A DNA stretch of 64,000 nt from Onthophagus taurus (Eukaryota > Arthropoda > Insecta > Coleoptera > Scarabaeidae). Shown piece by piece: positions 31,409 to 42,129 of this stretch (the first letter of the stretch is position 1; every line of letters starts with the position of its first letter). The stretch lies in contig NC_091968.1 in the NCBI RefSeq assembly GCF_036711975.1, positions 16,182,001 to 16,246,000 of the forward strand. The letters are read 5' to 3'. The notes beneath the pieces were generated by a model. It was not told where the DNA came from and ran no database searches. It was given only the letters and a program-made list of their open reading frames with translations. The position numbers and the translations under genes were made by a program.

Positions 31409-32580
31409 TAGAGCTTGCAATACCGGGATCCCGAAAACCGGGATCCCGGACAATTTTTGTCCGGTATTATAAACCGGTATTGATGGCAAAATACCGGTAT
31501 TTCGGTATTATTTTTATTTAGCGCCCTCGATGGCCGGGGGCGGCCGATGTCTTCGAAAAGCGCCGTACTAGTTTGATGTTGTGCTGGAAAATGACGTAGA
31601 GGATTCGTGTTTGTTATCTATTTTCTGTCCGTTCTAAGTTTACATTTTCAAGTGACATTTTTTGACGTTTCATTAAAAAAATGCTAGCCGGAGGCGACCG
31701 ATCGAAAACGACCGTGTTTGTTTAAAGCTGTGCTGGAAAATGATATTGACCAAACAGAAATTTGTTATCTATCTTATGTCCGTACTAACCTCATTTCTTC
31801 AAGTGACATTTTTTGATCAGTGTGAATACCATCTACAAGAAATATCATTTTGTACTCTGACAGAATGTTGAAGATAACGAAGACTCAACCTTTGATGACG
31901 ACAACTTAATGTTCGTGTACAATAAATTTGTCATACCTAACCAACAATAAAATAGTCTCTGCATACAACTATTTTTGGAGTTTTTACTCCATAATGGTGT
32001 TTCAGGTCAGTTTGATTCGTGTAATGTCCCATCAAGTATAACAGTAGTATGATAAGTCTGACAAACTACCAAGAGCCATTATGTTAAAGTTTCTTTCATG
32101 AATCTGCACCTTTCCAGAAAATTCCAAAACAGGAATTCGAAAGAATTCCACAAAGTTTCAGATGATGAAGTGTAATTTCATTTTTTGACGCGGCAGTGAA
32201 GTTGAACCTTTGGACCAAGTGAAAGACAACAACATTAATAAACAACAACATTATAAATTAAACATTAATGGTATCCAGACCTTTAAATTTATTGGTACTT
32301 TGTACAGATTCCTAATATCTTTCCATTTTTTGATTATCTTCTCAGATTCTGTATCTCATGCTTTGTTGCCAATCTAAAAATATAGTAGGAATTAACCTGT
32401 TGTTAGTAGAGATGACGCCGCAGAGGGGAAAAGTTCTTACAATTAGATATATTTAGTGATTGTAATTTAATGAATAAACTTTTTTATAGTAATACCGGTA
32501 TTAATACCGGTATCCCGGTTTTAAAAATTTTGAATACCGAATACCGGTATTGAGATTTTGGTCCGGTATTGCAAGCCCTA
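31409..32580. mobile_element. Non-autonomous hAT element, 1172 bp, with 8-bp TSD
   Basis: TAGAGCTTGCAATACCGG at the left and CCGGTATTGCAAGCCCTA at the right are inverted termini. ACTGGAGC is duplicated exactly on both sides (31401-31408, 32581-32588). Sub-terminal regions are rich in the motif ATACCGGTAT on both strands, as expected for transposase-binding sites. The inside shows no readable transposase. Inserted in the right arm of the family D palindrome, so it is younger than that element. Confidence 0.92.
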
Positions 32581-32883
32581 ACTGGAGCAGATTTTTCTAG
32601 AAAAATTCGAATAACTCGAGAACGACCGAATCAAATTGCAAAAAGTAAACTTATTTATCAACCTTCAAAACAGAAAAATCCAAATATGTAAAAATATACA
32701 GGTGTTCCATTTAAAAAAATAAAGTAGGTGGCGATTTCCGGTATAACCGGAACTGCTAGAAGTCTGAAAATATTTTAGACGAAAATAACGTAATTGATAA
32801 TACTTATGTCTGAATTCTCAAATTTTTATTTTGGCCAGAACCCCAGAAACGTCTAATGACCGGTCTCGCTGAGACACCCTGTA

Positions 32884-33440
32884 TACATAATCGCATAACA
32901 ACCGACACAGAGCAGGGACATGTAGAGAACAATAAATTAAGATGATTAACGCAACTAATCTCTATACTAAGTTGTACCCGTGAGGAGTTATAGGCCTTCA
33001 AAGTTGGCTCCTAAATTTTTAAAACATTGAATATCTTCCTAATACATTAAGCTAGAAAAACCAAATTTGGTATACGTTATGGGTGTACCGAAGGTATTAA
33101 TTGGTAGCAAGTTGAGACCAAATGAGGCATTTTAAAGGGTTGATTAAGGATGATGGTCCCCTCAATGTTGACAGATTTTTTTAACCTTTTGACGGATTTA
33201 ATACATTATTACCTCATTTCATGTGGAATTTAATTCTAAAACTTTTTTTACTCTTATTATTTTTTAAAAAACTTAGTCGTTTTCATAAAATACTCAAATA
33301 ACTAAAGACACGTATTTCGTTAATGTTACTTAAAATCATCAAAAATTCAGTAGTCGGCTGTGAAATTGTACGTCACACTTGACAAATATTGTTAGATCAT
33401 CTATTAGATGGCTTAAATAAAAATTCAACTTGATTCAAAT
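32884..33440. other. No gene recognised
   Basis: AT-rich sequence with no clear coding potential. It contains a segment (32960-33190) of MITE-like style but no inverted partner that I can place. Confidence 0.35.
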
Positions 33441-33705
33441 ATTCCCGTATTGTTTCGGAAATGGTCTTTTTATGAGCTACCTTCAATGAGAAAGGGAAAT
33501 AAAGAGATTTGGTCGGTCACGTCAACACCTAACAGAGGTAGACCTCAATATGTTATAGTTGCATTCCAAACCAATCGAAAGGATCAGCCAAATTCGATTG
33601 TACACTTTTCGATCACTTGAACATTATAGATCTTAAAGTATATCTAAGCTCATACTGCTATCCATTCGAGTCGATGAATTTGGAGTTTGCAAAAGAAAAT
33701 TATGT
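33441..33705 (+). pseudogene. Broken fragment of an uncharacterised, possibly capsid-like, insect protein family
   Basis: Two adjacent frames carry coding-like text with a shift near 33615. The first has FRKWSFYELPSM, then PQYVIVAFQTNRKDQP. The second has LKVYLSSYCYPFESMNLEFA. The order of an aromatic/Pro segment, a strand-like YVIVAFQTNRK and a YP..MNL segment resembles an uncharacterised protein family seen in many insect genomes, which I suspect derives from a double-jelly-roll capsid of an integrated DNA virus-like element. The identification is from memory of pattern only. Both ends are lost and it cannot make a product. Confidence 0.35.
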
Positions 33706-34150
33706 TGAAAAAACATGTGTAAAAACATTGGTCTGTATCGAATAATAAAAAGCGGATTATCTTGAAAACGATGAACTTTAACGCATTTTGATACGAGTAC
33801 CCTTTTTGCTTAAAAAGTACACAAAATAAGAATTTTTATTCAAAAAGCCAAAAAGTATACTGTCCGAAAAGTTATTATTACTTTTAATCCGTAAAGAATA
33901 CGTTACAGAGCGGCTATAGTAAAACGGACTACATAATCGTCTTTCTCATGCCAAAAAACCTCCGTATACCAAATTTGAAAAGAATCGGTTGAAATACACG
34001 TGTAATATTAAATAAAAATCAATTTAAAAATTTAATTTGAACACCCTGTATCTCCAAAATAACGCGTTTGTCGACCTATGTTTATATGAAGTTATTGTGT
34101 TAATTTTAAAAGACCTATCGACTGAAACAGTCTGTATAATTGGTTTATAC
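33706..34150. other. Repeat-like non-coding DNA
   Basis: Contains ACACCCTGTATCTCCAAAAT near 34040, a mariner/MITE-style terminal block, but no matching opposite end was found nearby. Confidence 0.35.
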
Positions 34151-34181
34151 AATAAAAAAAATTGTGTTTTATTGTTTTTTA

Positions 34182-34474
34182 TTAACAATTTCTACTTTTT
34201 AAAAAGTTTTTGATGTTACAATGATCATTCTCATCTACTACTTTACTACAACAAGCCTGAAAGTCATCATCGTCGGCGTCGTCAGGAAACGAGATAACTT
34301 TCCTCTTTTTAGTAATGTCTTCTTTTTCCTCTTGATCATCATCACTCAAATTAATTATAGCCATTCCTTTTTGTGATGGTGGTAGATTTTTACAAATAGT
34401 GTCAAAGTCCAACTGATTTTTTTTCTTTTTAGCAACAATTTCGTCCTCTTCTATATCTTCGTTGCTTTGTTGTT
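34182..34474 (-). CDS. Possible acidic terminal exon of an unknown gene
   Basis: The minus strand is open from about 34474 to a TAA at 34182 and reads EDIEEDEIVAKKKKNQLDFD, then INLSDDDQEEKEDI and KRKVISFPDDADDDDFQ, ending KNFLKS. The composition (acidic clusters alternating with basic runs) looks like a nuclear-protein tail rather than noise. AATAAAA poly-A-like motifs follow on the same strand (about 34150-34170). No upstream exon could be linked; a hAT-like end (CAGTGGTGTCC at 34482) abuts the 5' side. Family unknown. Confidence 0.35.
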
Positions 34475-34479
34475 ATAGT

Positions 34480-35165
34480 TCAGTGGTGTCCATAACGTCG
34501 ATCGCGATCGACCGGTCGACCACGAAGCCCTTGAGTCGATTGCCAACAAAATCATGAATCTGAAATAGATGCCAACATCTGCACCTGTGTTTCGTTTTCA
34601 ACCCCCAGCCTCGTATATTGGACTGGAAGGTTTCCAAACTTTCTCTTCAGTCTATCATTTTTTGGGGTATACAATAGTGTAATTATCACACAATTCCCCT
34701 TCGTTGTTACGCTTTTTAAACGATACCTAATTCAGAATTATTAATAAAGGAAAAAAAAAGGAAAAAAGAAACTTACCGGGAGAACAGGTGTTTACACACC
34801 ACATATAATATTTTTATTGGTACATTGACCCTGTCTGTACTGGTAACCAGTAAAGTGCATGGGGGTGTCGACATTTTTTTTCTTTTGTTGCAAGTTGAAT
34901 TGTTGAAGCTGAGTGTAGGTATGCTAAATCGAACCGATTGAGAGACATTTATACGTTGAATAATTTGCTAATTAAGCATAAATGTATATATTAGAGAATT
35001 GGCAAAATGATGTTAAAATATGTCTATTATTCCATTGCTCAGCATTATTGCAGCCGCGCCGCGCCGATTGTCCCACTGTGTAACTTAACACTTCCGCCGG
35101 CGAGGTGCATTGGACTTTACTACTTAATCTTGGTGATTTATTTAACAATATCAAAGTATTTTTTT
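34480..35165. other. Non-coding; hAT-like end and a GC-rich patch
   Basis: CAGTGGTGTCCATAACGTCG at 34481 resembles a hAT terminus, but the opposite end is not seen. A GC-rich patch (35048-35110, GCCGCGCCGCGCCGATTG) preceded by TATTGCAG could be an exon, but no family is recognised. Confidence 0.3.
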
Positions 35166-35169
35166 TTTG

Positions 35170-35640
35170 AAAAGATCCATTATATTAGAGGTATAATATA
35201 TGTTGAAATGAAATAATAATAAGGCCTACTTTTTGGTTCGATGGTTTTTATTTGGTTCGATGTTGATTTGACAGTTGTATTTGGAGTTCAATTGTGTACG
35301 GTATTGTGTTTTCTTGATTAGAATAGTTATTTTCGTGTTTCTTTTAAATAATGCTTTATTTTAGCGTAGAAATTTGTTTGTTCAGCGTGATTTTTTAACT
35401 ATTTGACTGTAAGTTGAGATATATTTATGCAATTTTGTTGTTTTTTTATATATTTTTTAAGATCATTGTAGTTATTATATCCTTTTGTAGATTTGGCTGA
35501 TGATGACATCATAATATGTCGAAACTAGTACCAAGTACATAAACTTAATTAATAAAAAACTTTAGAGGTCAAGAGGCCTACTTATTATTATTTCATTATC
35601 ATTTCATTTCAACAAATATCAAAGTACTTTGGTTTGAGTT
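35170..35640 (+). mobile_element. Small retroelement relic with hammerhead-like core (Penelope-like?)
   Basis: The segment is bounded by inverted flanks TGTTGAAATGAAATAATAAT (35192) and ATTATTATTTCATT...TTTCAACA (35585-35618), and by a repeated AATATCAAAGTA (35143 and 35622). Inside is CTGATGA...GAAAC. Penelope-like elements are known to carry hammerhead ribozymes and unusual inverted/direct terminal repeats. No GIY-YIG or RT sequence is present. Confidence 0.4.
35497..35540 (+). ncRNA. Candidate hammerhead ribozyme core
   Basis: CTGATGA (35497-35503) is followed by a potential 4-bp stem II (GACA 35505-35508 with TGTC 35517-35520) and GAAAC (35521-35525). A GTAC-CAA-GTAC hairpin follows. The core nucleotides are all present; stems I and III are not clear from eye alone. 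Confidence 0.35.
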
Positions 35641-35731
35641 TTTTGTATGCGGTATTTCCGTATGTTATAGGTATATGTATCGCGTAACTCATAATTTATA
35701 GTTTATATACTTTTTTTTAACTTTATCAAAG

Positions 35732-38700
35732 AAATTGTGTGTATATATGTATCGCCTATGTTCGCCCGTATATCGGTTTGAAGTAGGGATGGCCACGATG
35801 TATCGATGTTATAAAAATATCGATTTTTTCGTTTCGATGTTCGATGTTTTAAATCGATATTTTTTCTTGCGATTATATCGGTATATATCGATATTTCATT
35901 CGATATATTATTCGATGTTTTATTCGATGTTTTATTTGATATATTATTCGATATTTCATTCGATATATTATTCGATGTTTTATTCGATATATTATTCGAT
36001 GTTTTATTCGATATATTATTCGATGTTTTATTCGATATATTATTCAATGTTTTATTTACTATTTTATTTAATGCTTTATTCGATATAAGTACATATTATT
36101 TGATGTTTTATTAGATATTTTATTCGATGTTGCAATTTTCTAAAAAGTTTAAACCGTTTGAGGTTATTTTTAATAATAATCGTTATAATTGATTCGTTTA
36201 TTATAACTGGAAAAGATTGTTGGTGGTTCAAGAAATTATGAATAACCTCAAACCTGTCTATTCCTGTCTAGGATCGAGTGAATCAGCGTCGATTTTTATA
36301 CCAATACGGGCTGTGATTGCGGTTATACATTGTGAGCTGTGGTAGTCTATCGATCGAGACGATAGTCTAGTCGTCTAGAGCTCATGTTAGTGGTGTCGTG
36401 ATTGTCGTGAATATACGTTAAAACAGTATTGCTAATATTATTATTTACTTTCCGATAGAACGATTTAGTAAACTGAGAAGGCGATTGATTTTAAAAATAT
36501 GGCACCACCAAAAAGTGTAGTTTGGAAACACTTTAACAAAACAAAAGACGGATATGCGGTGTGTCGTTACTGTGAAAAAAAAAATAAAAACATCAGGTAA
36601 CACCACAAATTTGATAAGGCATCTCAATAGATTACACAAAACTATAATGAAGAAAAGTGTTGAACAATTGGGATCTGAAGAAACGATGGATATATGTTCA
36701 GAAAGTGATCTTCCTGGAACTTCTCAACAAGATTCTGATGAAAGTCGGCCATCGTCGGCAAGTGCAGTTACAACTTATACAAATTACATGCGTCAATCAT
36801 TAATTACGAAAAATTTTCAAGAGATTAAATCTTTTGGAGAAGGTGGCGAAAAATTTAATGCCATTACAAATTCTATTTTATTTATGATTTGTAAAGACAT
36901 GCAGCCATTCAGTATTGTGGAATCTGAAGGTTTTAGACAATTAATGAAACTTGTTGTGCACCAATACAAAATACCTAGCCGACAAACTTTAACGCGAAGG
37001 CTAGATGCAAAGTATGACTCTCTGGAGTCAGTTGTTAAGGTAAAGTTATCATTTGTAGACAGTGTTGCAATTACGACTGATATTTGGAGTGATACTATGC
37101 AAACCCGAAGTTTCCTGGGAATCACAGTGCACTACGCAAGTGATGGCAAAATGTTTTCCTTTACTTTAGGAGTTTGTGATCTAGAACATCGCCATACAGC
37201 AGAGTATTTAGCCGAAAAATTAATGGAAACGTGCAATCAGTGGAACATTCCAAAAGAAAAAATTACTGCAGTTGTAACCGATAATGGGGCTAACATAGTT
37301 AAAGCAGTACACATAGCATTTGGGAAACATGTTCACATGGCTTGTTGTGCACATACATTAAACTTGGTGGCTGAAAAATCTATTGACAATACGGGAACTT
37401 TAAAAGGATTGATTGGTAAAGTAAAGTTAATCGTTACGTGGTTTAAACACAGTATTGTTGCAAGTGATGAATTAAGAAGACGGTCACCAAAAAAACTTAT
37501 TCAAGAAGTTCCAACTAGATGGAATTCAAAATATTACATGCTAAAACGATTCTTGGAACTAAGATCTATTATTAATGAAATAATTAGTAATCACATTAGT
37601 GCACCGGCTATGGTAACCGCATTTGAAACTCAAGAAATAGAAGAAGTTACAAGACTGTTGCAACCCTTAGAAGTTGCAACAAAAGAACTTTGCGGTGAAA
37701 ATTATGTAACTGCCAGCAAAATTATTCCAATGATACATTGTTTAAGTAAAAAAATTTCTGAAATGAGTTCTAGTTTGCAGATAGCAAAAGATCTACAAAA
37801 ATCTTTAACATTAGAAATTAACTAACGATTTGGTAATGTTGAAGAGATACGTTTGATGGCTGTATCAACAATTTTAGATCCTAGATTTAAAAAAATACTC
37901 TTTCAAAACTTAACAGCATGTTCAACAGCTGTTGAGCATCTAGAAACAATTGTAAAATCACTGACATCACCATTAGCTGCAGAACAAATTGCGCCTGTAG
38001 GTTCTCATCACATTCCTGACGAAGGTAAAGTTTTTAATTAAATCCGATTAGATTAATTACTTTTTTTTTGTTTTTAGATGAAGAATTTAATTTATGGAGT
38101 CAGCATCACGTAATGGTAGAAAAAATGAATAACAGCAACAACGATGGCACTTCAGAGATAGCGCATTATCTCAAATGCCCATTAAAGAAATTTGAACAAA
38201 ATCCCTTACAATTATGGGACGATATTAAAGGAATTTGCCCAACATTGGCCAAAATTGCCCCAAAATACCTAAGCATACCAGCCACATCGGTTCCATCAGA
38301 AAGGGTGTTTTCAAAAGCCGGTCAAGTTTTGACGCAACAGCGAAGCAGGCTTAAAGGAAAACGCTTATCAAAACTTTTATTTTTAAATTCTTGTGATGAA
38401 TTATTTTTTTAGTTTTATTCCATTCTGTTATTCTTGTTTAGTAGATTTAGTAGATAATGTAGATATCTTTTGTTGTTGGTATTAAAAATGTTCAGTTTAT
38501 TTTAATAAAATGATTTAAAAATGTATAGATACATTTTACTTAAAAAAAAAATCAAATAAAAGACATCGATGTTTTTTATATCGAGTAAAACAGCGAATAG
38601 ATCGAATAAAACATCGAATAATATGTACTCATATCGAATAAAGCATTAAATACTACAGCAAATAAAACATTGAATAATATATCGAATAAAACATCGAAAA

Positions 38701-38960
38701 ACATCGATGTTTTTTATTCGATGTTTTTGTCATATCGATATTGCACGTTCGATATATCAAATGATGTAAACATCGATGTTTCATATTTTTTGGCTATCCC
38801 TAGTTTGAAGCCAACGCAAGAGCATTTGTTTGGAAACAAAATTGACCTTGGTCCTTGCGAATGTGGCGTGTACGATTTAGATGAAATTGGTCGGACTTTA
38901 TGCAGTGGCGTATCCAAAGAGAATCCTAATGTCTTATATAAAATTACAATTAAAAATTAA
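35732..38960 (+). CDS. Unidentified terminal exon split by a hAT insertion (35732-35783 + 38811-38960)
   Basis: A pyrimidine tract and AG (CTTTTTTTTAACTTTATCAAAG, ends 35731) precede an open frame that runs into the hAT element at 35784. Directly after the duplicated target (38803-38810) the same frame continues to a TAA at 38958. Text includes YICIAYVRPYIGLKP on the left and QEHLFGNKIDLGPCECGVY and CSGVSKENPNVLYKI on the right. Cys spacing suggests a secreted or ectodomain tail. I do not recognise the family, and no upstream exon is linked. If the gene is real, this allele is interrupted by 3 kb. Confidence 0.4.
35865..36135. repeat. Left sub-terminal TTCGAT repeat array of the hAT element
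   Basis: About 15 near-tandem copies of a 12-14-bp unit with core ATTCGAT; a mirrored set lies at 38575-38780. Probable transposase-binding sites. The open frames across it (poly NISNKTS-type on the minus strand) are low-complexity artefacts. Confidence 0.75.
36499..38412 (+). pseudogene. hAT transposase (BED finger, RNase H-like core, dimerisation domain)
   Basis: Cut-and-paste transposase. The ATG at 36499 starts MAPPKSVVWKHFNKTKDGYA, a BED zinc finger (VCRYCEKK ... LIRHLNRLHK). A run of ten A at about 36575, where nine would keep the frame, shifts it. The main frame then runs to 37822, with the RNase H-like core (SVAITTDIWSDTMQTRSFLG, CCAHTLNLVAEKS, VPTRWNSKYYMLKR). A single TAA at 37823 interrupts it and the same frame resumes (STILDPRFKKILF). 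A 53-bp intron (38025 GTAAAG to TTTTTAG 38077) leads to the exon with the hATC dimerisation domain (IPATSVPSERVFSKAGQVL, LLFLNS) and the stop at 38412. Only two small lesions separate it from an intact gene; the homopolymer one could be a sequencing error. Confidence 0.92.
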
Positions 38961-39329
38961 TTGTTAAACTAACTACCAATTGAAAAATTATTGTCGTAAC
39001 AATTTTGTAAATTGTAGAATGGATTTTTTTCTATATCCTTATCAAGTTTTAATAAGTTACTCCGGTTCCCGCACCTGGGCGCTTCATTAGCTAGCGTCAG
39101 CATTGTTCAAGCGTTTCGAGGCACGCTTTTAAAACGTGCCCTATTACGAGTTAAACATATTTCCCAAATTTCATTTTCTCAGCATTTATGGTTTTTGAGA
39201 AAAAAAAATTAAACCAAAATTTCCTCCTTAGGGGAGCAGAAGTCGCCCATGGTTCATATATTAAAGTACCCTTAAAAGAATCATCCCTTGAAGTTTGTTG
39301 CAGTGCAGTCATTCAGATACATCTGTGTA
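38961..39329. other. No gene recognised
   Basis: AT-rich DNA downstream of the split exon; it may include its 3' UTR. A GC-richer patch (GGTTCCCGCACCTGGGCGC at about 39065) has no partner. Confidence 0.35.
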
Positions 39330-41218
39330 CAGGTGTCCCAATTTCGATGTCCGCATAGGCTATCTCCGAAACTAAAAGAGATAGAAAAAAAGTAGCTTAC
39401 ATGTTATGATCTCGTTTTTCGAGAAAATGCTAATGCTGAAAACTGCGAACAGCTATCGTCTTTTGTTTTCGTCCTATCGGCAAAAACTGAAAATGTTGCG
39501 AAAACGACAATTGCGAATATCTCACTTATTATCAAAAATGGAATATTATAAATAAAACATTATATGGGCAACTTTTTACGAAGAATTCAGCGGCGTAGGT
39601 AGAATTTTTTTTCCATCTTTTATTTTCGAGATTTTAGACGTAACTTTATTTTTTTAAATGGAAACCATAGTTGGCTATGACCTAAAATAATTTGTTATTT
39701 TCTTCTGATAATAAATATATATAGTTTGTGGGGTATATTTCTTACAGTTATTGAATAATTAACAAAAATTCATTTTATTCTATCTAAAACTATTGTATGT
39801 ATTTAAAAGTTAATGTAAAAGTTAATGATGGAAAACATTGTTTACAATTATTGCCAAAGTTTGTAATAGTATTTAAAAATTTACTAACAACTCTGGCATT
39901 ATGTGCTGGTGCTCCGTCATATTGAAAATATATCATTTGAGACATATTTAATGGCAAATTGTCGACCAAAGGCTCAATGTGCTGCCTTAATATATTGAGG
40001 TATTTACCTGAGTTTAAGTTTTTATGGTAGATACTATATGCCAAATATCTATTATCTAAAAGCGCACACCATACATTGAATCCCAATCTTCTTTGAACAC
40101 TCATAGACTTCATCGGTTCAGATGACATTTTGAACAAACAGCAGATTATTTAATTTTTCTAAATATCATCTACAAAATTCTAATCTTAGATTGACATCTC
40201 CGACACGTAAATAATGAGTAGATAAGCCCCGCTTTGTATGGTTTATACTTATTTTTCTTTCACATTCGGGAACAGCGGCTGTTGGACGTCTTGTTCAATT
40301 TCTCTGCAAGATGTTGAAGGATTTATCGCAAGTGAAGCCAACACATTGACTTCATCTTCTTGCAGGTCATTTTGGTATGTTTTTGCACGTGGTTTGGGGA
40401 AGGCTCAAAAATCTATTAAATTTTCTGCTAATCGGCTGAAGGTTCTTACGTGCGGTTGTCTTCTTTCCGGATATCTTGTGAAATATAATTCCGCGGCTAA
40501 CGTAGCATTCTTATCTGATAACATATAGCATTCCATCATGTTACATTTTTCATAATTTTCGAAATTCATTGTAAAATTTTATTCAGTTTTGTTATACTTT
40601 GACACTTAACACGCTGGTGCTTCGTACCAGCACATAATGCCAGAGTTGCTTTCGAATTTTTAAATACAAACTTTGGCAATTATTTGCTACATTATGTTCC
40701 ATCATAGTATGTATGGTTTTCACCATGGCAACATTAACTTTTAAATACATACATTAGTTTTAGATAGAACAAAATGAATTTTTGTTAATTATTCAATAAC
40801 TATAAGAAATATACCCCACAAACTACATATATTTGTTATCAGAAAAAATAACAAATTAGTTTAAGCCATAGGCAACTATGGTTTCCATTTAAAAAAAATA
40901 AAGTTAGGTCTAAAATCTCGAAAATAAAAGATGGAAAAAAAATTCTACCTACACCACTGAATTCTTCGTAAAAAGTTGCCCATATAATGTTTTATTTATA
41001 ATACTCCATCTTTGATAATAAATGAGATATTCGCGATTATCGTTTTCGCAAAATTATCAATTTTTGCCGATAGGGCGAAAACAAAAGACGATAGCTGTTC
41101 GCAGTTTTCGGCATTAGCATTTTCTCGAAAAACGAGATCATGACATGTAAGCTACTTTTTTTCTATCTCTTTTAGTTTTGGAGATAGCCTATGCGGACAT
41201 CGAAATTGGGACACCCTG
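39330..41218 (-). mobile_element. Mariner-like element with about 487-bp terminal inverted repeats
   Basis: The ends CAGGTGTCCCAATTTCGATG and CATCGAAATTGGGACACCCTG are inverted repeats, flanked by TA (39328-39329, 41219-41220). Inverted pairing continues from 39330-39815 with 40731-41218, far longer than classical mariner TIRs. Between the arms lies a degraded transposase on the minus strand. It abuts the next element with a single shared TA. Confidence 0.9.
39790..40560 (-). pseudogene. Degraded Tc1/mariner transposase of the 39330 element
   Basis: The upstream part on the minus strand (about 40400-40250) reads NVLASLAINPSTSCREIEQD, a helix-turn-helix segment with breaks. The downstream part (40137-39790) reads RRLGFNVWCALLDNRYLAYS and IYFQYDGAPAHNARVVSKFL, the second catalytic Asp region. 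The first and third catalytic Asp regions are not readable. Confidence 0.75.
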
Positions 41219-42129
41219 TACAGGGTGATTTATTAGCTCACCATCAAACTTTGACATATGATATCTAATCAAAGTATCAAAAAAAAATGATAATGATAAA
41301 TAATTTCAATTATTTACGAAATTATAACACTTTACAGTTTTCTGCAACGAATTTAATAGCCAGTAAAACCAAACATTCAACAAAAGCCATACAAAAGCAA
41401 AGTTGTGATTGTAATATGTCAGTTTGCTGTAAGGTTTGTTTATAGCACTAAAGAGTATGCGGATATAATTTTCGTGTACGGTTTTTGCAATGGAAATGCT
41501 CGACAATCAGTACGAGAATATCAAGAAAGATTTCCACAGCATCATTTGCCATATTATTCAGTTTTTAGCGATTCTTTCAGAAGACTTCTAGAAACAGGTA
41601 ATCCTGCTCCAGCAAAAGCTATTTGACCGCATGTAGTTTATGTAGAGGACGAAGAAGCTGTAATTAATGTTGTCATTGATAATCCTTCCATCAGCACTCG
41701 AAGAATAGTACACAACATACATGTAAGTCAAAATTTTGCATGGCGCGTATTGAACCGCGAAGTCCTTCATCCGTATCGTAAACAGAATGTTCAAGCTCTG
41801 CAACCAGGAGATAATCAGCAACGGTTAGCATTTCATGAATGATTGCAGCAACATGCCCAAAATAATGACTTCATTTTAAATGTTTTCTGGACAGATGAAT
41901 CATGTTTTACACAAGATGGTATAAATAATTACCATAATGAATATATCTCGGCATAACAAAATCCGCATGCGATTAGACCAAGGAAATTTCAACAACGTTT
42001 CAGCATCAACGTTTGGGGTTGAATATTTAACAACAATTTACTAGGTTTGCATGTACTTGGTGGACATTTGAACGCTATAAATTACAGATTTTTTTTTGAA
42101 CAATACACTTTTTGATTTACTGGAAGATA

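Larger units (their letters stand above)
29844..32881. mobile_element. Family D palindrome, copy 2, interrupted by a hAT element
   Basis: The ends CAGGTGTCTCAGTGAGACC and GGTCTCGCTGAGACACCCTG are inverted repeats flanked by TA (29842-29843, 32882-32883). Arms match copy 1 (GTTCTGGCCAAAATAAAAAT, GGTTATACCGGAAGT, TGGCACGTTAACTTTTC) but the terminal 30 bp differ. The centre (30500-31100) is a second inverted pair, and both strands there encode the same transposase N-terminus. Without the hAT insert the element is about 1.86 kb. Confidence 0.85.
35784..38802 (+). mobile_element. hAT transposon, 3.0 kb, nearly autonomous, exact 8-bp TSD
   Basis: The termini TAGGGATGGCCACGATG and its imperfect inverse GGCTATCCCTA are flanked by the exact duplication GTTTGAAG (35776-35783, 38803-38810). 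Sub-terminal zones on both sides (35870-36130 and 38570-38780) are packed with ATTCGATGTTTT/ATTCGATATATT repeats in mirror orientation. The body encodes a BED-finger hAT transposase with one 53-bp intron. Confidence 0.95.

Noticed and set aside
34481..34530. CAGTGGTGTCC hAT-like terminus
   Set aside because: No matching opposite end or 8-bp duplication could be found, so no element is called.
35703..36088. Overlapping frames rich in NISNKTS and YSMFYSIYYS
   Set aside because: Low-complexity readings of the hAT sub-terminal ATTCGAT repeats on both strands.
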